Assembly (NCBI RefSeq): GCF_900497805.2
Contig: NW_020954702.1
Span: 2,798,103 to 2,862,102, forward strand
DNA from: Vombatus ursinus
Taxonomy: Eukaryota > Chordata > Mammalia > Diprotodontia > Vombatidae
DNA: 64,000 nt
Reading direction: 5' to 3'
Below the pieces are notes generated by a model, which searched no databases, was not told the DNA's origin, and worked only from the letters and a program-made list of their open reading frames with translations. The translations under genes and the position numbers were made by a program. Below are positions 1 through 11,470 of the stretch, piece after piece (the stretch's first letter is position 1; every line of letters starts with the position of its first letter).

Positions 1-47
<47 letters not shown>
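1..47. repeat. (TG)n microsatellite
   Basis: Alternating TG from the first base to about 47, continuing off the left edge. The Cys-Val open frame across it is a by-product. Confidence 0.97.
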
Positions 48-50
<3 letters not shown>

Positions 51-1151
51 ACTTCCTTTATGTATAGGAGAAGAAAGAAAACTAAGAAGCAGCTATTCCT
101 TAGCACACATTTCTTTTTCAACTGGGGCAAGCACATCTTCCTCATTGACCTAAGAAATACTGCCTCTTTATACTCTGAAATTCTCCTCTTCCCAGTCCAT
201 TGCAACTACATATAGAATGACTGACACCAATTCCCCAATCTCGTCTATTTATATATCTGATAACAAAAGGCGTGCATTTGTTTCTCTTTTGAATCTAAAA
301 ATACATCTTAATGTTTAATGATATGTACCTCTTCCATTATTTTTTTCAGTGTATTTTAAATCACCTTATTTTCTACAACCTTATACTTCTGTCAGATTGA
401 TTTCTTTTTATCATGTTCTCCAGTGGCTTCAGTGCAGGTTAAAAAATGCTTACAAGCTTTTCTTTTTCTTTTTTAAAAAATTGTCTTTGTTCCCTTTTGC
501 TCCTACCTTGTCACCATTAAGATTAAGGATTACATATAACTTTCCCTGTTTTTTCTCTATTTGCAGTTACATTCTTTGATCTATGGAGAGATTTACTGGT
601 GACTTATTGGCAGAGCACTTAATACTAGTCAGCCAATATGTGGTTATTGCTTTAATAGGAATATTCCTTTGGAGATAACAGTGTAAATACTGTTTTAATT
701 ATTAAGCTAACATGGTATGTAGCTATGACCTGCCTTTTAGAGTGCATGATAAAAAGACGCATAATTATGATAGCTAAAATTTATATACAACTTTAAAATG
801 CAAGGCATTTTACTTATCTCATTTGATCTTCACAACAACTGTGTGAAATGGGTACTATTATTATCATCACCACTTTGTGTATGTAACACCCCATCATGTA
901 GATCATGTATGTGTTCTTGAAAATTTATAAAAGTTGTTTGGAAACTAATTTTACTAGTGAAATGATCATATTTTATCAATGTTTGAAATTTAAAATGATA
1001 GGCATTAACAAAAACATAGAGGATTATATAAAAAAATTCATAATTTAATTTATTTTTATGACAAATATATTTATGTAAACAATTGAAAGTATGCTATATG
1101 TAAAGCATTTTCCTCCTGTTATATTAATAAGTTTTTTGATTTTATTCAACT

Positions 1152-1153
1152 GA

Positions 1154-1182
<29 letters not shown>
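1152..1182. repeat. (GT)n microsatellite
   Basis: About 14 GT dinucleotides in a row within AT-rich intron sequence. Confidence 0.95.
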
Positions 1183-1184
<2 letters not shown>

Positions 1185-1401
1185 GCTTTCCAGTTTTGAT
1201 TGTTGGGTGAGAGATTTGAAGGGAGCCAAGCTTCTCACATACCCCACCAGAAACATTAGTAGGAATAATAAGATATAGGAAAATGGATTTAAAAAAAACA
1301 GAAACCAGTAGATAGAAAATGAGTAAAAAGCAAAGTCCTACTACAGGAGCATCTAAAATAGTTGGCAATGCTAGTGGCAATGCAAATGTGGAAAAAAAAA
1401 G

Positions 1402-1710
1402 ATTTTTCCTGTAGGATAATCTCATAAATTATGTATTTAAAGAAATTAAGCAAGAATTACTACTAGTAAAGGAAATAAAATAAGAAGGACAATAAGACCT
1501 TCAAATAAAGTCATTTTTTCCTGTAGGATAATCTAATAAATTATATATTTAAAGAAATTAAGCAAGAATTACTACAATAAGACCTTCAAATAAGGTCATT
1601 TTTTCCTGTAGGATAATCTAATAAATTACATATTTAAAGAAATTAAGCAAGAATTACTACTAGTAAAGGAAATAAAATAAGAAGGACAATAAGACCTTCA
1701 AATAAAGTCA
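1402..1710. repeat. three-copy minisatellite, ~112-bp unit
   Basis: The block from TTTTTCCTGTAGGATAATCT to CTTCAAATAAAGTCA occurs three times head to tail: about 1402-1513, 1514-1598 and 1599-1710. The outer units are 112 bases and nearly identical. The middle unit is 85 bases because the segment after GAATTACTAC is lost. The family of the unit is not recognised. Confidence 0.92.
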
Positions 1711-2559
1711 GCTTATTCTCTGATGCTTTGTGCATTCAGTGTAAAGGTGGGGAAAGGTGAAGATGCAGGGAAATACATGGGAAATGAGAGAGGTCAAAGG
1801 TTCTATATTATATAGAAGTATTATGAAAACCTTATTAAAAAAATGTTAGGCACTGGACCTCGCAATAAAATTGACCATCTTTAAATAGGCAGGAAAAAAT
1901 TTGTGGAAGTTGTCCCTGGGTCAGTTGTTTAAATAGTCATATCATCAATTCATCAGAGCAAAGAAGAAAATTTATAATAAACAAGAAAGCATAGGAATGA
2001 GGAAAAAAGAAATGGTGCACAATTAATATATAACACAGGATTATTAAAAATATGCCATTGAAAATGGAAAACTGGGAATTGGACAACAGAAGAAATGTAA
2101 TGCTGACTGTAATATTTTCATGGAGAAGTTAAACCAATGCAAAATAATTGCTTATAGTAAGTTGAAAATGCCTTAGTAAATATTTAACTTTGCTGCCAAA
2201 TAGAAAGTGATGTCTTGCAAAGGCAACAGTTCAGAAATATATACTTGTCTGTAAAGTCTTACACAAAAGAATGATAGAGTATCTGTCTTAATGATTATCT
2301 GTCTTAAACCAGAGAGACGTATTGGAGGGTAAAACCAATCTTTCCTCTGCATCCCCCCCTCCCAAAAAAAAGCTTGGCAAGATACTTATCTAAGGAAAAT
2401 CATCCCAAGGACATCCATGGATGAAAACATATAAAGCATTATGAAAAGAAGAAAAATGGAAAGTATCTGCAAAAATCATGACAACAAATTGTTCTCTTCA
2501 TCAAGAATAGTGAAACCCCCACACTTGAAGCCTATACATCACAGTCCCTGAATTGTTTA

Positions 2560-3610
2560 CTTCTACAAAGTAGAAATAGCACAAAAGAGAACAAAGATTG
2601 AAACAGTAGCAGGATTGAACCAAGTGTATGTAGAGGCCATCTCTGCGGGAGTTGATGTTATTGTCAGGTAATTGAGGACCTGAGTATAAGGTAGGAAGAA
2701 CATTGAGGAAATGATTTAAAAGGAGAAGTTACTAAAGGAGTGGAAAAAAATCTGAGACTTTATTGATACAAAAAAAAAGGTTACTGAGAAAATAACTTCT
2801 ATGACTATTGTCACATCTGTAAAAACAAAAAAAAATTTGAGGACCAAAATTGATACACAAATTGAGAGCATCCTTGACGAAGCTATCACTAACAGACAAG
2901 GAGGCCTTCATTGATAGTCAGCAATGGACCATAGTTATTTCAATCATAACTGACTGAAAAATGTAGAGAATATAAAATCCCACTGTACTTAGCATTTGTT
3001 GATTACAAAGCAGAATTTTATTAGGCAGAGCCTTATGGGCTGTTTTACAAGGTTGCTCCTCTCTGTGTACTGAGATCATTTAATATGTAATAACAATATG
3101 TAATATTGCAATATGTAATAACAAAAATAACCTCATTTAATCGCCTGCTTATAATAACTGTCAGGTGTGGCTTAAAATGGGGATATATATGCTCATGAAA
3201 AGTATTTTGCTACTGTGAAGGAGGAGATCCAGGTCAGAGTCCAGACTGAGGAGGGATTTTCTGTTGATGACAAGGCCATAAAGATTCACCTCATGGCATC
3301 TTACATTGTGTTGACTGCATCAATCCAAGACATTACAGAGCTTCCTGGAAGAGATATGTAATTATGCAAAAGAGTTTGACCTGTCAATTCACATAGAAGA
3401 AAAAAAAAAAACAAATGAATGAGGAATATTGCCCAGATTTCAACATGCATTGAAATGCACACCCTGTAACAATTGTCCAACAAATCTGGGACAGACAATT
3501 CACATATACGCATGTAATATGTACTCACAATTTAAAAAGAGTAGAAAAGCGAGCCGAGTTGCTTTTTGGTAACTTACAGGGCACTTTTTACTGACTTATT
3601 TTATTTTGTA
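2560..3610 (+). mobile_element. RTE-type LINE fragment (reverse transcriptase core)
   Basis: Conceptual reading of the + strand, across several frames, gives pieces typical of RTE reverse transcriptase. There is an FVDYKA block near 2993 (the conserved FVDYxKAFD region), a block with DDKAI, IVLTASIQD and TELP around 3265-3345 (the FADDIVL region), then NYAKEFDLSIHIE near 3355-3400 and LGQTIHIYACNMYSQFKK near 3490-3540. It is 5' and 3' truncated and decayed. RTE elements supply the machinery for the MAR1 SINEs also found in this window. Confidence 0.75.
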
Positions 3611-3657
3611 TTAACCTTTTTGTGAAACTATAATAGCTAAGGTTCATCTATATATCT

Positions 3658-3745
3658 ATATCTAGTTTTCAATGTTCATTTCTATAAGATTTTGAGTTCG
3701 AAATTTTCTCCCCCTCCCTTCCCTCTCCCTCCCCAAGATGGCAGC
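3658..3745 (-). mobile_element. L1 3' end fragment
   Basis: Antisense of the marsupial L1 3' UTR end: TTTTCAATGTTCATTT, then TTTTGAGTTCGAAATTTT, a C/T-rich tract and CCCCAAGATGGCA. The same string recurs at 46.95 kb and 50.70 kb. Confidence 0.8.
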
Positions 3746-4261
3746 TCATCTTTTTAATATAATTATTTTGCTAGTGTTGCAGCGTGGAAGCAAAACCTAG
3801 ACAATCATTGCCAGTCAAAAAGTTAGACAAACGTTTTGTAGATGGCAAAGGAAAGGCATTGGGGATGAGCAGGATATAAAATGAGAAATTCCAAACAGCC
3901 AAAGAGGATAGGTGGACTGGGTGCTCCACTAGTAGTCTCACAATTGTAGGAGGAAGTGAGGAAGGCCTCTAGTATGTTTCACCCTTTGGTGAATTTGGGA
4001 GGTTATGAATGAGGGTTACACAGGATAGGTAGGCATAAATGATTTGCTATATTAGTAATTAGAATAAACTCCCATGAGATCAAAGATTCACGCGAGTAAA
4101 GTAATCAGACGGTCAATTTAGAGTAGTACACAGAGGGCCAATGGTATAGCCAGGAAAACCTGGGTTTAAGCCACCCTTTTGTCTTTTTAGGATGAGACTG
4201 TGGCCAAATCATTTAATTTCTCAGTGCCCCCCCCCCAACCAGTTGTCTAAGACTAAATTGC

Positions 4262-5830
4262 ACATTTTCCATTAGATAAATGGACAAAATATATGAAAAG
4301 ATAGTTTCTTAAGCTATCAATAACTATGTGAAATGCTTCAAATGACTAATAATTAGAGAAATGCAAATTGAAATGAGTTTATATCTCACTCCCAGAAGAT
4401 TGACAAAGATGATAAAAACATAAATGGTTGCTACTGGAGGAGCAACCGAAAACAGGCACACTAATATAATGTTGATAGTAGTGTAGTGGGCTAAGAATCA
4501 GATGTGAAATACCATCCTCCTACTCCCATAATAGTCAATAGCTGATAAACATTTATTAAGCATCTAGTCAGGCATTGTGCAAATACCAGTGCAATACTAA
4601 CAGGGACTGCTGGAAGCAAGGACATTGTGGTGTAGACATGGGGCAGGTGGACTTACCTTTGCTCCCAGGTAAATTGATTCAGGACCCAAATGTAGCCCCT
4701 TTGGGCAAGAGGAATATAAAAGCAGTTTTTTAGACATTGGTAGGGAATTCTAGAGAAACCAGGGAATCAGAATCTCTTTGCTGACTGCTTTTTAAACCTT
4801 TTTTTGTGTTTCATTTGTTTTTGTCTTCCGGACTGCTTCTAAACCACCTTGGGAATTACTTCTACCTGATGTTAGTAGAATATGATTTTAATTAAAGTAA
4901 CCTTTCCTTCAGATCTCTTGTTCTGAGTGGTCTGTTGTACCAGATTCTGAATAGTGACTCAGAAAGGCTGTGAAATTCATCTAGTTATTTTGGAAAGAAA
5001 TCTGGCACCACACCCAAAAAGTGATTAAAGGTGACTTTGACCCAGCAATACCACTTAAAAGTCATGGCATCACCTTCCTCATGTCACAGTCCTCTCTGAG
5101 AACAAAGGACAAATGACAAATACCCCAAGGAGATCAAAGAAAGAAGAAAAGGACTCATTTGTACAAAAAGTTTATGACAACATTTTTTTTTTTAACAAAG
5201 ACCAGAAACTAAGCATTTCCTGTCAGTTAGGAAATGGTTTAACAAATAATGGTATATGAACATAATGGAATATTATTTTACTTTAAGAAATGATGAAATT
5301 AATGGTTCCAGAAAAACTTCAGAAGACCTGTTTGAACTGATGCAGAATGAAGTAAGCAAGCAAAAACAGAATAGATTGCATGATAACATTATAAAGAAAA
5401 CCACTTTGAAAAACTTTAACTTTTTTTTCTTTTTTTTGGTGAGGCAATGGGGATTAAGTGACTTGATAAGGGTCTCACAGCTAGTAAATATAAAGTGTTT
5501 GAGGCTGGATTTGAACTCAGGTCTTCCTGATTCCAAGGCCAGAGTTATATCTATTGTGCCACCTAGTGCCTCCAAAAAACTTTAACTTTTTAATGCAATG
5601 ACCAACCATGTTGCTAGAGTACTAATGATGAACTATGGTATTTTCTTCTTGACAGAAAGATGATGGAACAAAAGTGCTGATAAGACATATGTTTTTGTAT
5701 GTTGCCAATGTAAGAATCTGTTTTGTTTTACTATGCATATTTTTGTAAGGTCTCTTCTCCCCCCATCCCTATTTGGATGGGTGGTAGGGAAAAGGGAATA
5801 AAGATAGGGTAGCAAAAAAAGAAAAAGTGG
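4262..5830 (+). mobile_element. old L1, ORF2 end and 3' UTR, interrupted
   Basis: Sense L1 ORF2 3' sequence appears at about 4262-4440 (TTAGAGAAATGCAAATTGAAA motif region). It resumes near 4985-5410 (CCCAGCAATACCACTT; the GAATATTATTTTACTTTAAG region; GATGCAGAATGAAGTAAGC). The 3' UTR follows at 5587-5830 (AACCATGTTGCTAGAG; CTATGCATATTTTTGTAAG; G-rich tract, A-rich end). About 500 bases at 4490-4980 are unrelated or too diverged to place. A SINE sits at 5421-5574. Confidence 0.7.
5421..5574 (-). mobile_element. marsupial SINE inserted in an L1
   Basis: Antisense copy: T tract, then GAGGCAATGGGGATTAAGTG through to GTGCCACCTAGTGCC. It is flanked by a perfect direct repeat AAAAACTTTAAC at 5409-5420 and 5575-5586, the target-site duplication. 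Confidence 0.9.
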
Positions 5831-6899
5831 GTTATTGAAACAATCTTTTTTTTAAAATGCCCAGAAAATAACAGGAAGCCCAGAAAAAATCATAGACAAC
5901 TAGAACAACTTCAAAAATTATATTTTGAAATTATTATTTATGTTTAAAGTATCAAGATGTACATAATAAGTATCTATAGTTTCACTGCTGTTGTCTTTTT
6001 CTGTTAAATTATGTATGTGGAAATGCCCATTTTATTTGGTGCTTGTTAAGTTCACAATTTTAAGAAAAAGACTAAATTATAGACAATTTGGTGGTTTGCA
6101 TTGGTAGAAGATGTGTCCACACTTGGGAGTTCCTTCTACCAATAAAATCACAAATGCAGACTCTTCTCCCCTAACTCCACTCCCCCCCAAAAAAGAATAG
6201 AGAATTTAAAACCTAAATGAAAAAAGAACAAATAGGAAGTAGCTTAAACAAATTTAAAATAAAAAAATTAAAGCTTTTCTCCCCCAAATCAAGAAGAAAT
6301 AATGAAGAAAATTGCTAGCATGCGGTTTATAATAATAATAAAAAAAAAGACTTGGAGAAATCACTAAAATCAACCAATAAAAGGCTTCTCACTAAATGTA
6401 GGAAATACAGATTTACTAGAAATATAGGATCAGAAAAATCACTAAAATATTCAAAGAATTGGAAAAAATAGAATTGTGACAGTCTTGGAACATAGATCAT
6501 AATGCTTTAATCTCAAGATAACTAATATTCTAGAAAATAAAAGAAAAAAGGAATCTGAATGGTATTCTTCAAGAAATTATCAAAGAATACTTCATAGAGT
6601 TTAAATAAGCAACAGAAAACAAATAGATTATTCCTTGATTCTGTGACACATTATAATTTTATTCCAGTTGTTATAATTAGTCAGGGGGAAAAAGTACACC
6701 AATTGCCTGAAGACAGAAATTACTTATTAGCTAATTAGTCGGGGTCATGGTAGATTTCTCAAGGAAAATAAAGGGATGGGCTGGAATGCAAAATTTTCTA
6801 CCCGGAAAACTTCAGTTTTCCTAAAGAATGAAAGGTGCATATGTATACAAAATGATCAGAATTGCTTTAATTTCCATCATGTGACCAAAAGTGGCTGTT

Positions 6900-7600
6900 G
6901 AGCGCTGCAATAGTCTGCTGATGAGTCTGCCTGCACTAAGTCTTTCCTTACCCCCAATTCATTCCCCATTCAGCCACTAAAGTGATTTTCCTAAAACACT
7001 GGTCTGATCATGTCAGCTCCCCCCCCCCAAACTCCAGTGCCTCTTCTTACCTCCAGGAGCAAATACAAAATGCACTATTTGGCATTCAAAGGCCTTCATA
7101 GCCTAGCCCCCTCCTACCTTTGCAGACTTCTTATACTTTACTCCCCAGCACATACTCTTTGATCAAATGACACTGGTCTCCTGTGTGTGCCACAAAAACA
7201 CTCCATCTATTTACTCCAGGCATTTTCTCTGGCTATCGACCATGCTTGGAATGCTGCTCTACCATCTCCCAACTACTGACCTCCCTGGCTTCCTTTAAGT
7301 TTCAACTAAAATTCTAGCCTCTACTGGAAGACTTCCTTAGCCCTTCTTAATTCTAGTACTTGCTTTCTTTTAATTATTTCCCATTTTTCATATGGCTTGT
7401 TTTGTGAACATTTGTTTTTTATTATAATTATATTTATATATATAATTATATTTAGATAATTATTTATAATCATTATAGTTTTAATTTAGATTATAAGCTC
7501 CTTGAAGACAGGGACTATTGTTTGCCTCTCTTTGTATCCCCAGTAGTTAGCACAGTACCTGGCATGTAGTGGGCATTTAATAAAAGTTTATTGAATTTAA
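6900..7600 (+). mobile_element. L2 LINE 3' end
   Basis: Sense L2 3' region: TGATCATGTCAGCTCC, then AAAGGCCTTCATAGCC, TTATAAGCTCCTTGAAGACA near 7490, TTGTATCCCCAGTAGTTAGC and the terminal CATTTAATAAAAGTTTATTG. An AT-rich stretch lies within it at 7410-7490. Confidence 0.85.
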
Positions 7601-7699
7601 TTTAAATTGAGGTTGTAAATTGTCAGAATGTGAGAGCAATAAATAGGATCTAGTAATTCTGAGAAATGTGCATATTTGTAAATCTTATCTCTTAGAGGA

Positions 7700-7850
7700 A
7701 GAGAGGCAGAATGGGTTAGAAGAAGGAAGGAAATAGCATGGTACATTAAAAGGAATGCTGGATTTGAAGTTAGAGAACCAAATTTGAATCCTAGTTTTTC
7801 TTACTACCTAAATTGACTTTGGGCAAGTTACTAAAAAGCTATGATTCTAT
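7700..7850 (+). mobile_element. MIR-type SINE fragment
   Basis: Sense MIR core features: GGATTTGAAGTTAGAGAACC, AATTTGAATCCTAG and CTTTGGGCAAGTTACT. Well decayed. Confidence 0.55.
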
Positions 7851-7982
7851 TTATTGACATGTTGGCAAAGGCAAGTTCAGATGATAAAAGCCTTCATATA
7901 ATTGCTATGAGGGGCTGTACCATTAAAAATGCTCCATATAAAATAGAAAAAAGACAAAAGCCCAATTAGAGATCAATTGATA

Positions 7983-8125
7983 AGCATTTATTAAGCCTTT
8001 ATGCTTGTTGACTGACTACCAGGGATTTTTCCAAGTGCTGGGGGTGCCAGAAAACTCAAACAAAAGGCAAAAAAGCAGTCTCTCCTCATAGGAACTTATA
8101 TTTTAATGGGAGAGACATGTCCCTT
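7983..8125 (-). mobile_element. L2 3' end fragment, antisense
   Basis: GATAAGCATTTATTAAGCC is followed by a decayed lowest-tail region, AGTGCTGGGGGTGCC and a CTCATAGGAACTTATATTTT block. This is the reverse complement of the L2 tail. Confidence 0.65.
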
Positions 8126-8520
8126 TTCCAGTTGGCTCTCTTACCTCTAAGATAAAATGCAATCTCTTTCATCTAACAGTCCCAGGGCCTTGTTCACAAT
8201 CTCCCTAAAAGATTCCTTCTTGTTCCTTTCCCCTTTCATTACACACACTTTATTCCAGCCAAACTGGGCTACTAGCTTTACAATTTATTTCCTAGCTCAG
8301 TATCTTTGCAAGGAGTATAGTATAATCCTATCTCTTCTCTGCCTCAAACAGTTCTTATCTTCTTTCAAGAATTTACTCAGATTCCACCTTCTGGTCTGGG
8401 AAGCTTTTCTGAACCCCCAGGCTGAATGTTCTCTTCCCTTTTTTTCCTAGAGTACCTTATCTAGATCCCTTTAACTTTGTTTCATGCTTTTCTATATGCA
8501 TCCTGTACACAGATATTTAA
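8120..8520 (+). mobile_element. L2-like LINE 3' fragment
   Basis: CTCTAAGATAAAATGCAATC, TTCAAGAATTTACTCAGATT and CCACCTTCTGGTCTGGGAAG resemble the L2 end of ORF2 and its 3' UTR. More diverged than the copy at 6.9 kb. Confidence 0.5.
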
Positions 8521-9094
8521 GTGAAGCCAGGAACTGTCCTTAACCTTTTATAGCCAGTTGTTGTTATTCTTCCTCTTTCCCCTTTTCCTCTTCTTCTTCC
8601 TCTGGAATTACGTCTACTAATATAGATTGGGATGTGCTCTGTAATTCACAGTCTTCTAAGAATTACTTGGGACATGGAAAAGTTATTTACCCAGAGTCAA
8701 ACCATCAGTATAAGTCAAAGGTGGGACTTGCAGGTAGGTCTTCCAGCCTCCAAACCCAGCTCTCTGTCTACTATGCCAAGTGGCCTTTCTCACCTAGCAC
8801 TTGATAAATGTTAGAATGAATTTCACTTAGGCATAGGAGATAAGGTTGCTAAATGCCTTCCTGAAAGTTTGATGAAATCAAATCTTTATCAGCTCATTTT
8901 TCTATTTCTTCTTAAAGTGGATTACATTGATCTACTATTTCAATGAATATTAAAGATTCTGGTTAGAGCCATTTTACTATATAGCATGGATGTTGCTTTT
9001 TTGTTTTGTTAGAATTGGATGTATGGGTTTTTTTTTTTTATTGTTTAGGACAATTAAGGAATTTGCATTTTTTTCTCCCTTCTCTATTATTTAG

Positions 9095-9314
9095 GGGCCA
9101 CCAGCATTTGGACCTTACTATGACAACCATGGTTATCAACTGGAAAACTATCCTCCAGGGCACATTGTGAATGCTAATGCTTATGTACCTTACCCAGCTC
9201 CATATTGCCCTTCAGCAGTGCCACAGTACATCCCAACAGTTCTTACTCATACTTCAACACCAGCAGCAGTCCATTTACAACCAATATCTTCATCTGGGAT
9301 CGTGTTTGCTTCAA
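9095..9314 (+). CDS. TMPRSS2: TMPRSS2 exon 3: cytoplasmic tail
   Basis: The acceptor is TCTATTATTTAG before GGGCCACCAGCA and the donor is TTCAA|GTATTA. The exon gives 73 codons plus one base. It starts GPPAFGPYYDNHGYQLENYP, against human GSPPAIGPYYENHGYQPEN, and ends in SSSGIVFAS plus the first base of a Lys codon. The phase-0 start matches the human exon 2/3 border. The tail lies in the cytosol. The first 15 or so residues are well conserved. The middle has drifted (NANAYVPYPAPYCPS) but stays rich in Pro and Tyr, and the VPQYIPTVLT block is again conserved. The exon is one codon shorter than the human one. The reading frame runs on past the donor for only about 15 codons, so the donor is the true end. 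Confidence 0.95.
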
Positions 9315-9384
9315 GTATTATCGATTTTACATTTTTTTCCCTAAATAAATGTGCCATTTAGTAATCTTTAGTTCATAGTCCTAC

Positions 9385-9780
9385 CCTATCCCTGGAACCT
9401 TCTCTTACTATTAATTCCCCAACATGAGTCTTCTGTAGACTCTACCGTCTTATACTGTTTTCTCTGCTCCAAACCTTTGCTCATGCTGTTTCTGCTGTGT
9501 TCAAATCCTACTCACTCTGCAAGACCCAGATTTAATCTGACTTTTTTTCATAGTTCTTGAAATGATCAAGCTCATAGTGACCTCCTTCAAAGCTAAACTT
9601 CATAGCATTTATTTTCTAACACTCTATCAAATGCTGCTTCACTCTTACCGTACTTTCTCAGATGTGTATACCTCATCTCTCATAGCATTGCAAGCCTAGA
9701 AAGCAAGGCCTATGTATTACTTTACCTTGGTATCTTCCTTTTTTTTTCCTAGCACACTGTTATGTATATATTAGATCTAT
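9385..9780 (+). mobile_element. L2/CR1-like LINE remnant
   Basis: Just inside intron 3. Degraded sense-strand features such as CTCACTCTGCAAGACCCAG, the CCTCCTTCAAAGC block and the CTAGCACACTGTTATG tail. Family assignment is tentative. Confidence 0.35.
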
Positions 9781-10019
9781 TAATATGGTATTAATGGATT
9801 GAATTTCTTTGTGAAGACTAACTGATACTGAAACATTCCAGTGATACCTTTCCAGGTTTGAACTGTTTTCTTGGAATCAGCATAGCTAACTGTCTTTGTG
9901 GTAGGTCACAGGATGGGTCTTTAAGAAAAGGTGATTTCTAAGGTTTAGACTGTGACCCTTTCATTCATTTTCTGTTATTTGAACTTTATTTTCAGTTTTT
10001 CTTCTGTCTTCATTTTTTT

Positions 10020-10860
10020 TATGTGTTCCCTACAGAATTCTCTCTGAACTACAAATTCCCTTCTTTCTGCCTTCCACCTTAATTCTCTGTTCCAGATTAA
10101 ATATGCCTAGTTCTTTCAACCTATCTTATTATGGCATCAATTTGAGACCCTTCACCATCCTGGTTACCTTCCTTTGGATGTGTTCCGGTTTATCAGTGTT
10201 CTTAAAATGCGGTGATCAGAATTGAATACAGATCTCTAAGTACCATCTCCAGGCCAGAGACAACTATTCTCTCTCTATTTCTGGAAACTCTGCCTTTCCT
10301 AATATAGCCTAGGATTGCATTAACTTTTAGAGCAGCCATGTAAGAGTGCTGACACAAATTCAGCTTTCAACTAAAATCACTAGCATTTTTTTCCTGATAA
10401 ACCAATATCCAGTCATACCTCCTGCATCTTGTACTTTGAAGTTGATTTTTTAAAATTGACTTTCTTTATTCCTATTAAATTGTATTATATTTGTTTTAGC
10501 CCAACATTCTAATCTTTTACCATATGGTTGTCCTATTGTATTGATTATCCCTAGTGGTTTTGTGTCACCTACAAATTTGATAAATATACCTCATATGCCT
10601 TTATCCAAATGTTAAACAGCACAGGGCATAGATTCTTGGAGGCACTCCACTGGAGGCATCCTTCCAAAAGGATTGATCTATCAGTCCATCAATCCATCCA
10701 TCCATCCATCCAAAGATATCCAAAGGACATCTAACTACTTGGTTCTGGAAATTCAACCAGTTCCAAATCCACCTAATTGTGGATATGGATTATCTTTAAA
10801 CCACATTTCCTTGTGTTTTCTACAGATAAAGCTTCAAAGACTTTATCAAGTGATAAGAAT
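10020..10860 (+). mobile_element. CR1/L3-like LINE remnant
   Basis: Recognisable blocks in order: CCAGATTAAATATGCC, ACCATCCTGGTTACCTTCC, TTAAAATGCGGTGATCAGA, TAGGATTGCATTAACTTTT, CTACAAATTTGATAAA, CAGGGCATAGATTC, AGGCACTCCACTGGAGGC, AATTCAACCAGTTCCAAATC and CCTAATTGTGGATATGG. These follow the order of a CR1-lineage element known in amniotes. An (ATCC)n tract at about 10680-10712 lies inside it. The name is from memory of the family. Confidence 0.6.
10680..10712. repeat. (ATCC)n microsatellite
   Basis: Seven to eight ATCC-like repeats inside the CR1-like remnant. Confidence 0.9.
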
Positions 10861-11224
10861 TACAATAACACTTGTAAAAAGCATATGCCCTTCTGTTGAT
10901 TGTCAACATCATCATCTCCATGTGGGAAGAACAGAAAGCACATGTTATGTAGGATTATCTAGGTTTGTGTTCTTGAGAGCCTCCTATTTAACATTTGCCA
11001 GAAATGCTGAGAAGATTAATTTTGCCTAAAGTTAACTTTTACTAGGAAGGGTTGAGAGGTGATTTAGTAAAGGACTGATATTCTCTTCCCTTATATTCCG
11101 TTCACAGCCTCACCACTTCCTCTTTTATATTTTAGAGAATAAGAGTAAAGAAGGTTTTGCTCATTCCTCCAAGTAAATGAAGTCATAAAGAAGTGTTGGG
11201 TGATTTCTAGTTATATTCCATCTA

Positions 11225-11470
11225 CTTACCATCACAAATAATAGCTGACATAGATAATACTTAAACCTTACAGATTGCTTACATTGTGTGGTTTTAATAT
11301 CATCAAATCCTATCAGGTAGATACTATATAGGTACTATTTCTATTTTATAGATTAGAAAAGTTGAGGCTCTGAGAAATTAAATGGCTTGTCCATGGCCTG
11401 TCAGAGGTAGAATTTGAGCCACAATCTCTCTTTACCTTAAGTCCAGAACTCTTTCTGCTATACTACTGCA
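11225..11470 (-). mobile_element. MIR SINE
   Basis: Antisense MIR: ATAGCTGACATAGATAATAC, CAGGTAGATACTATATAGG, GATTAGAAAAGTTGAGGC, GAATTTGAGCC and the TCTGCTATACTACTG end. A sense THER-like tail follows at about 11470-11590. Confidence 0.75.

Larger units (their letters stand above)
1..9094. other. presumed TMPRSS2 intron 2 (repeat-filled)
   Basis: No convincing host exon is seen here. In human the start-codon exon adds only five residues and ends in phase 0, which fits the phase-0 start of exon 3 at 9095. So small an exon cannot be located by eye, so this stretch is called intron by inference. It holds a (TG)n tract, a minisatellite, RTE, L1, SINE and L2 sequence listed separately. The gaps at about 200-780, 1720-2560, 3750-4250, 5830-6900 and 8520-9090 show only AT-rich sequence to my eye. 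Confidence 0.5.

Noticed and set aside
6-215. Open frame beginning with Cys-Val repeats
   Set aside because: It is a translation of the (TG)n tract and has no support as a gene.
1402-1710. Possible CRISPR-like spaced repeat
   Set aside because: The units are directly abutting tandem copies in a vertebrate intron, with no spacers.
5256-5585. Overlapping open frames of about 100 codons on both strands
   Set aside because: They are made of an L1 3' region and the antisense SINE inserted in it.
1-9094. Search for the start-codon exon (human exon 2, MALNS)
   Set aside because: Only about 15 coding bases are expected. Several ATGGC strings exist (for example near 3737 and 5063), but none has a matching sequence followed by a donor in phase 0.
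9167-9361. A 64-codon frame starting with Met inside TMPRSS2 exon 3
   Set aside because: It is the exon read from an internal Met through the donor into the intron. The exon borders and homology show the true extent.
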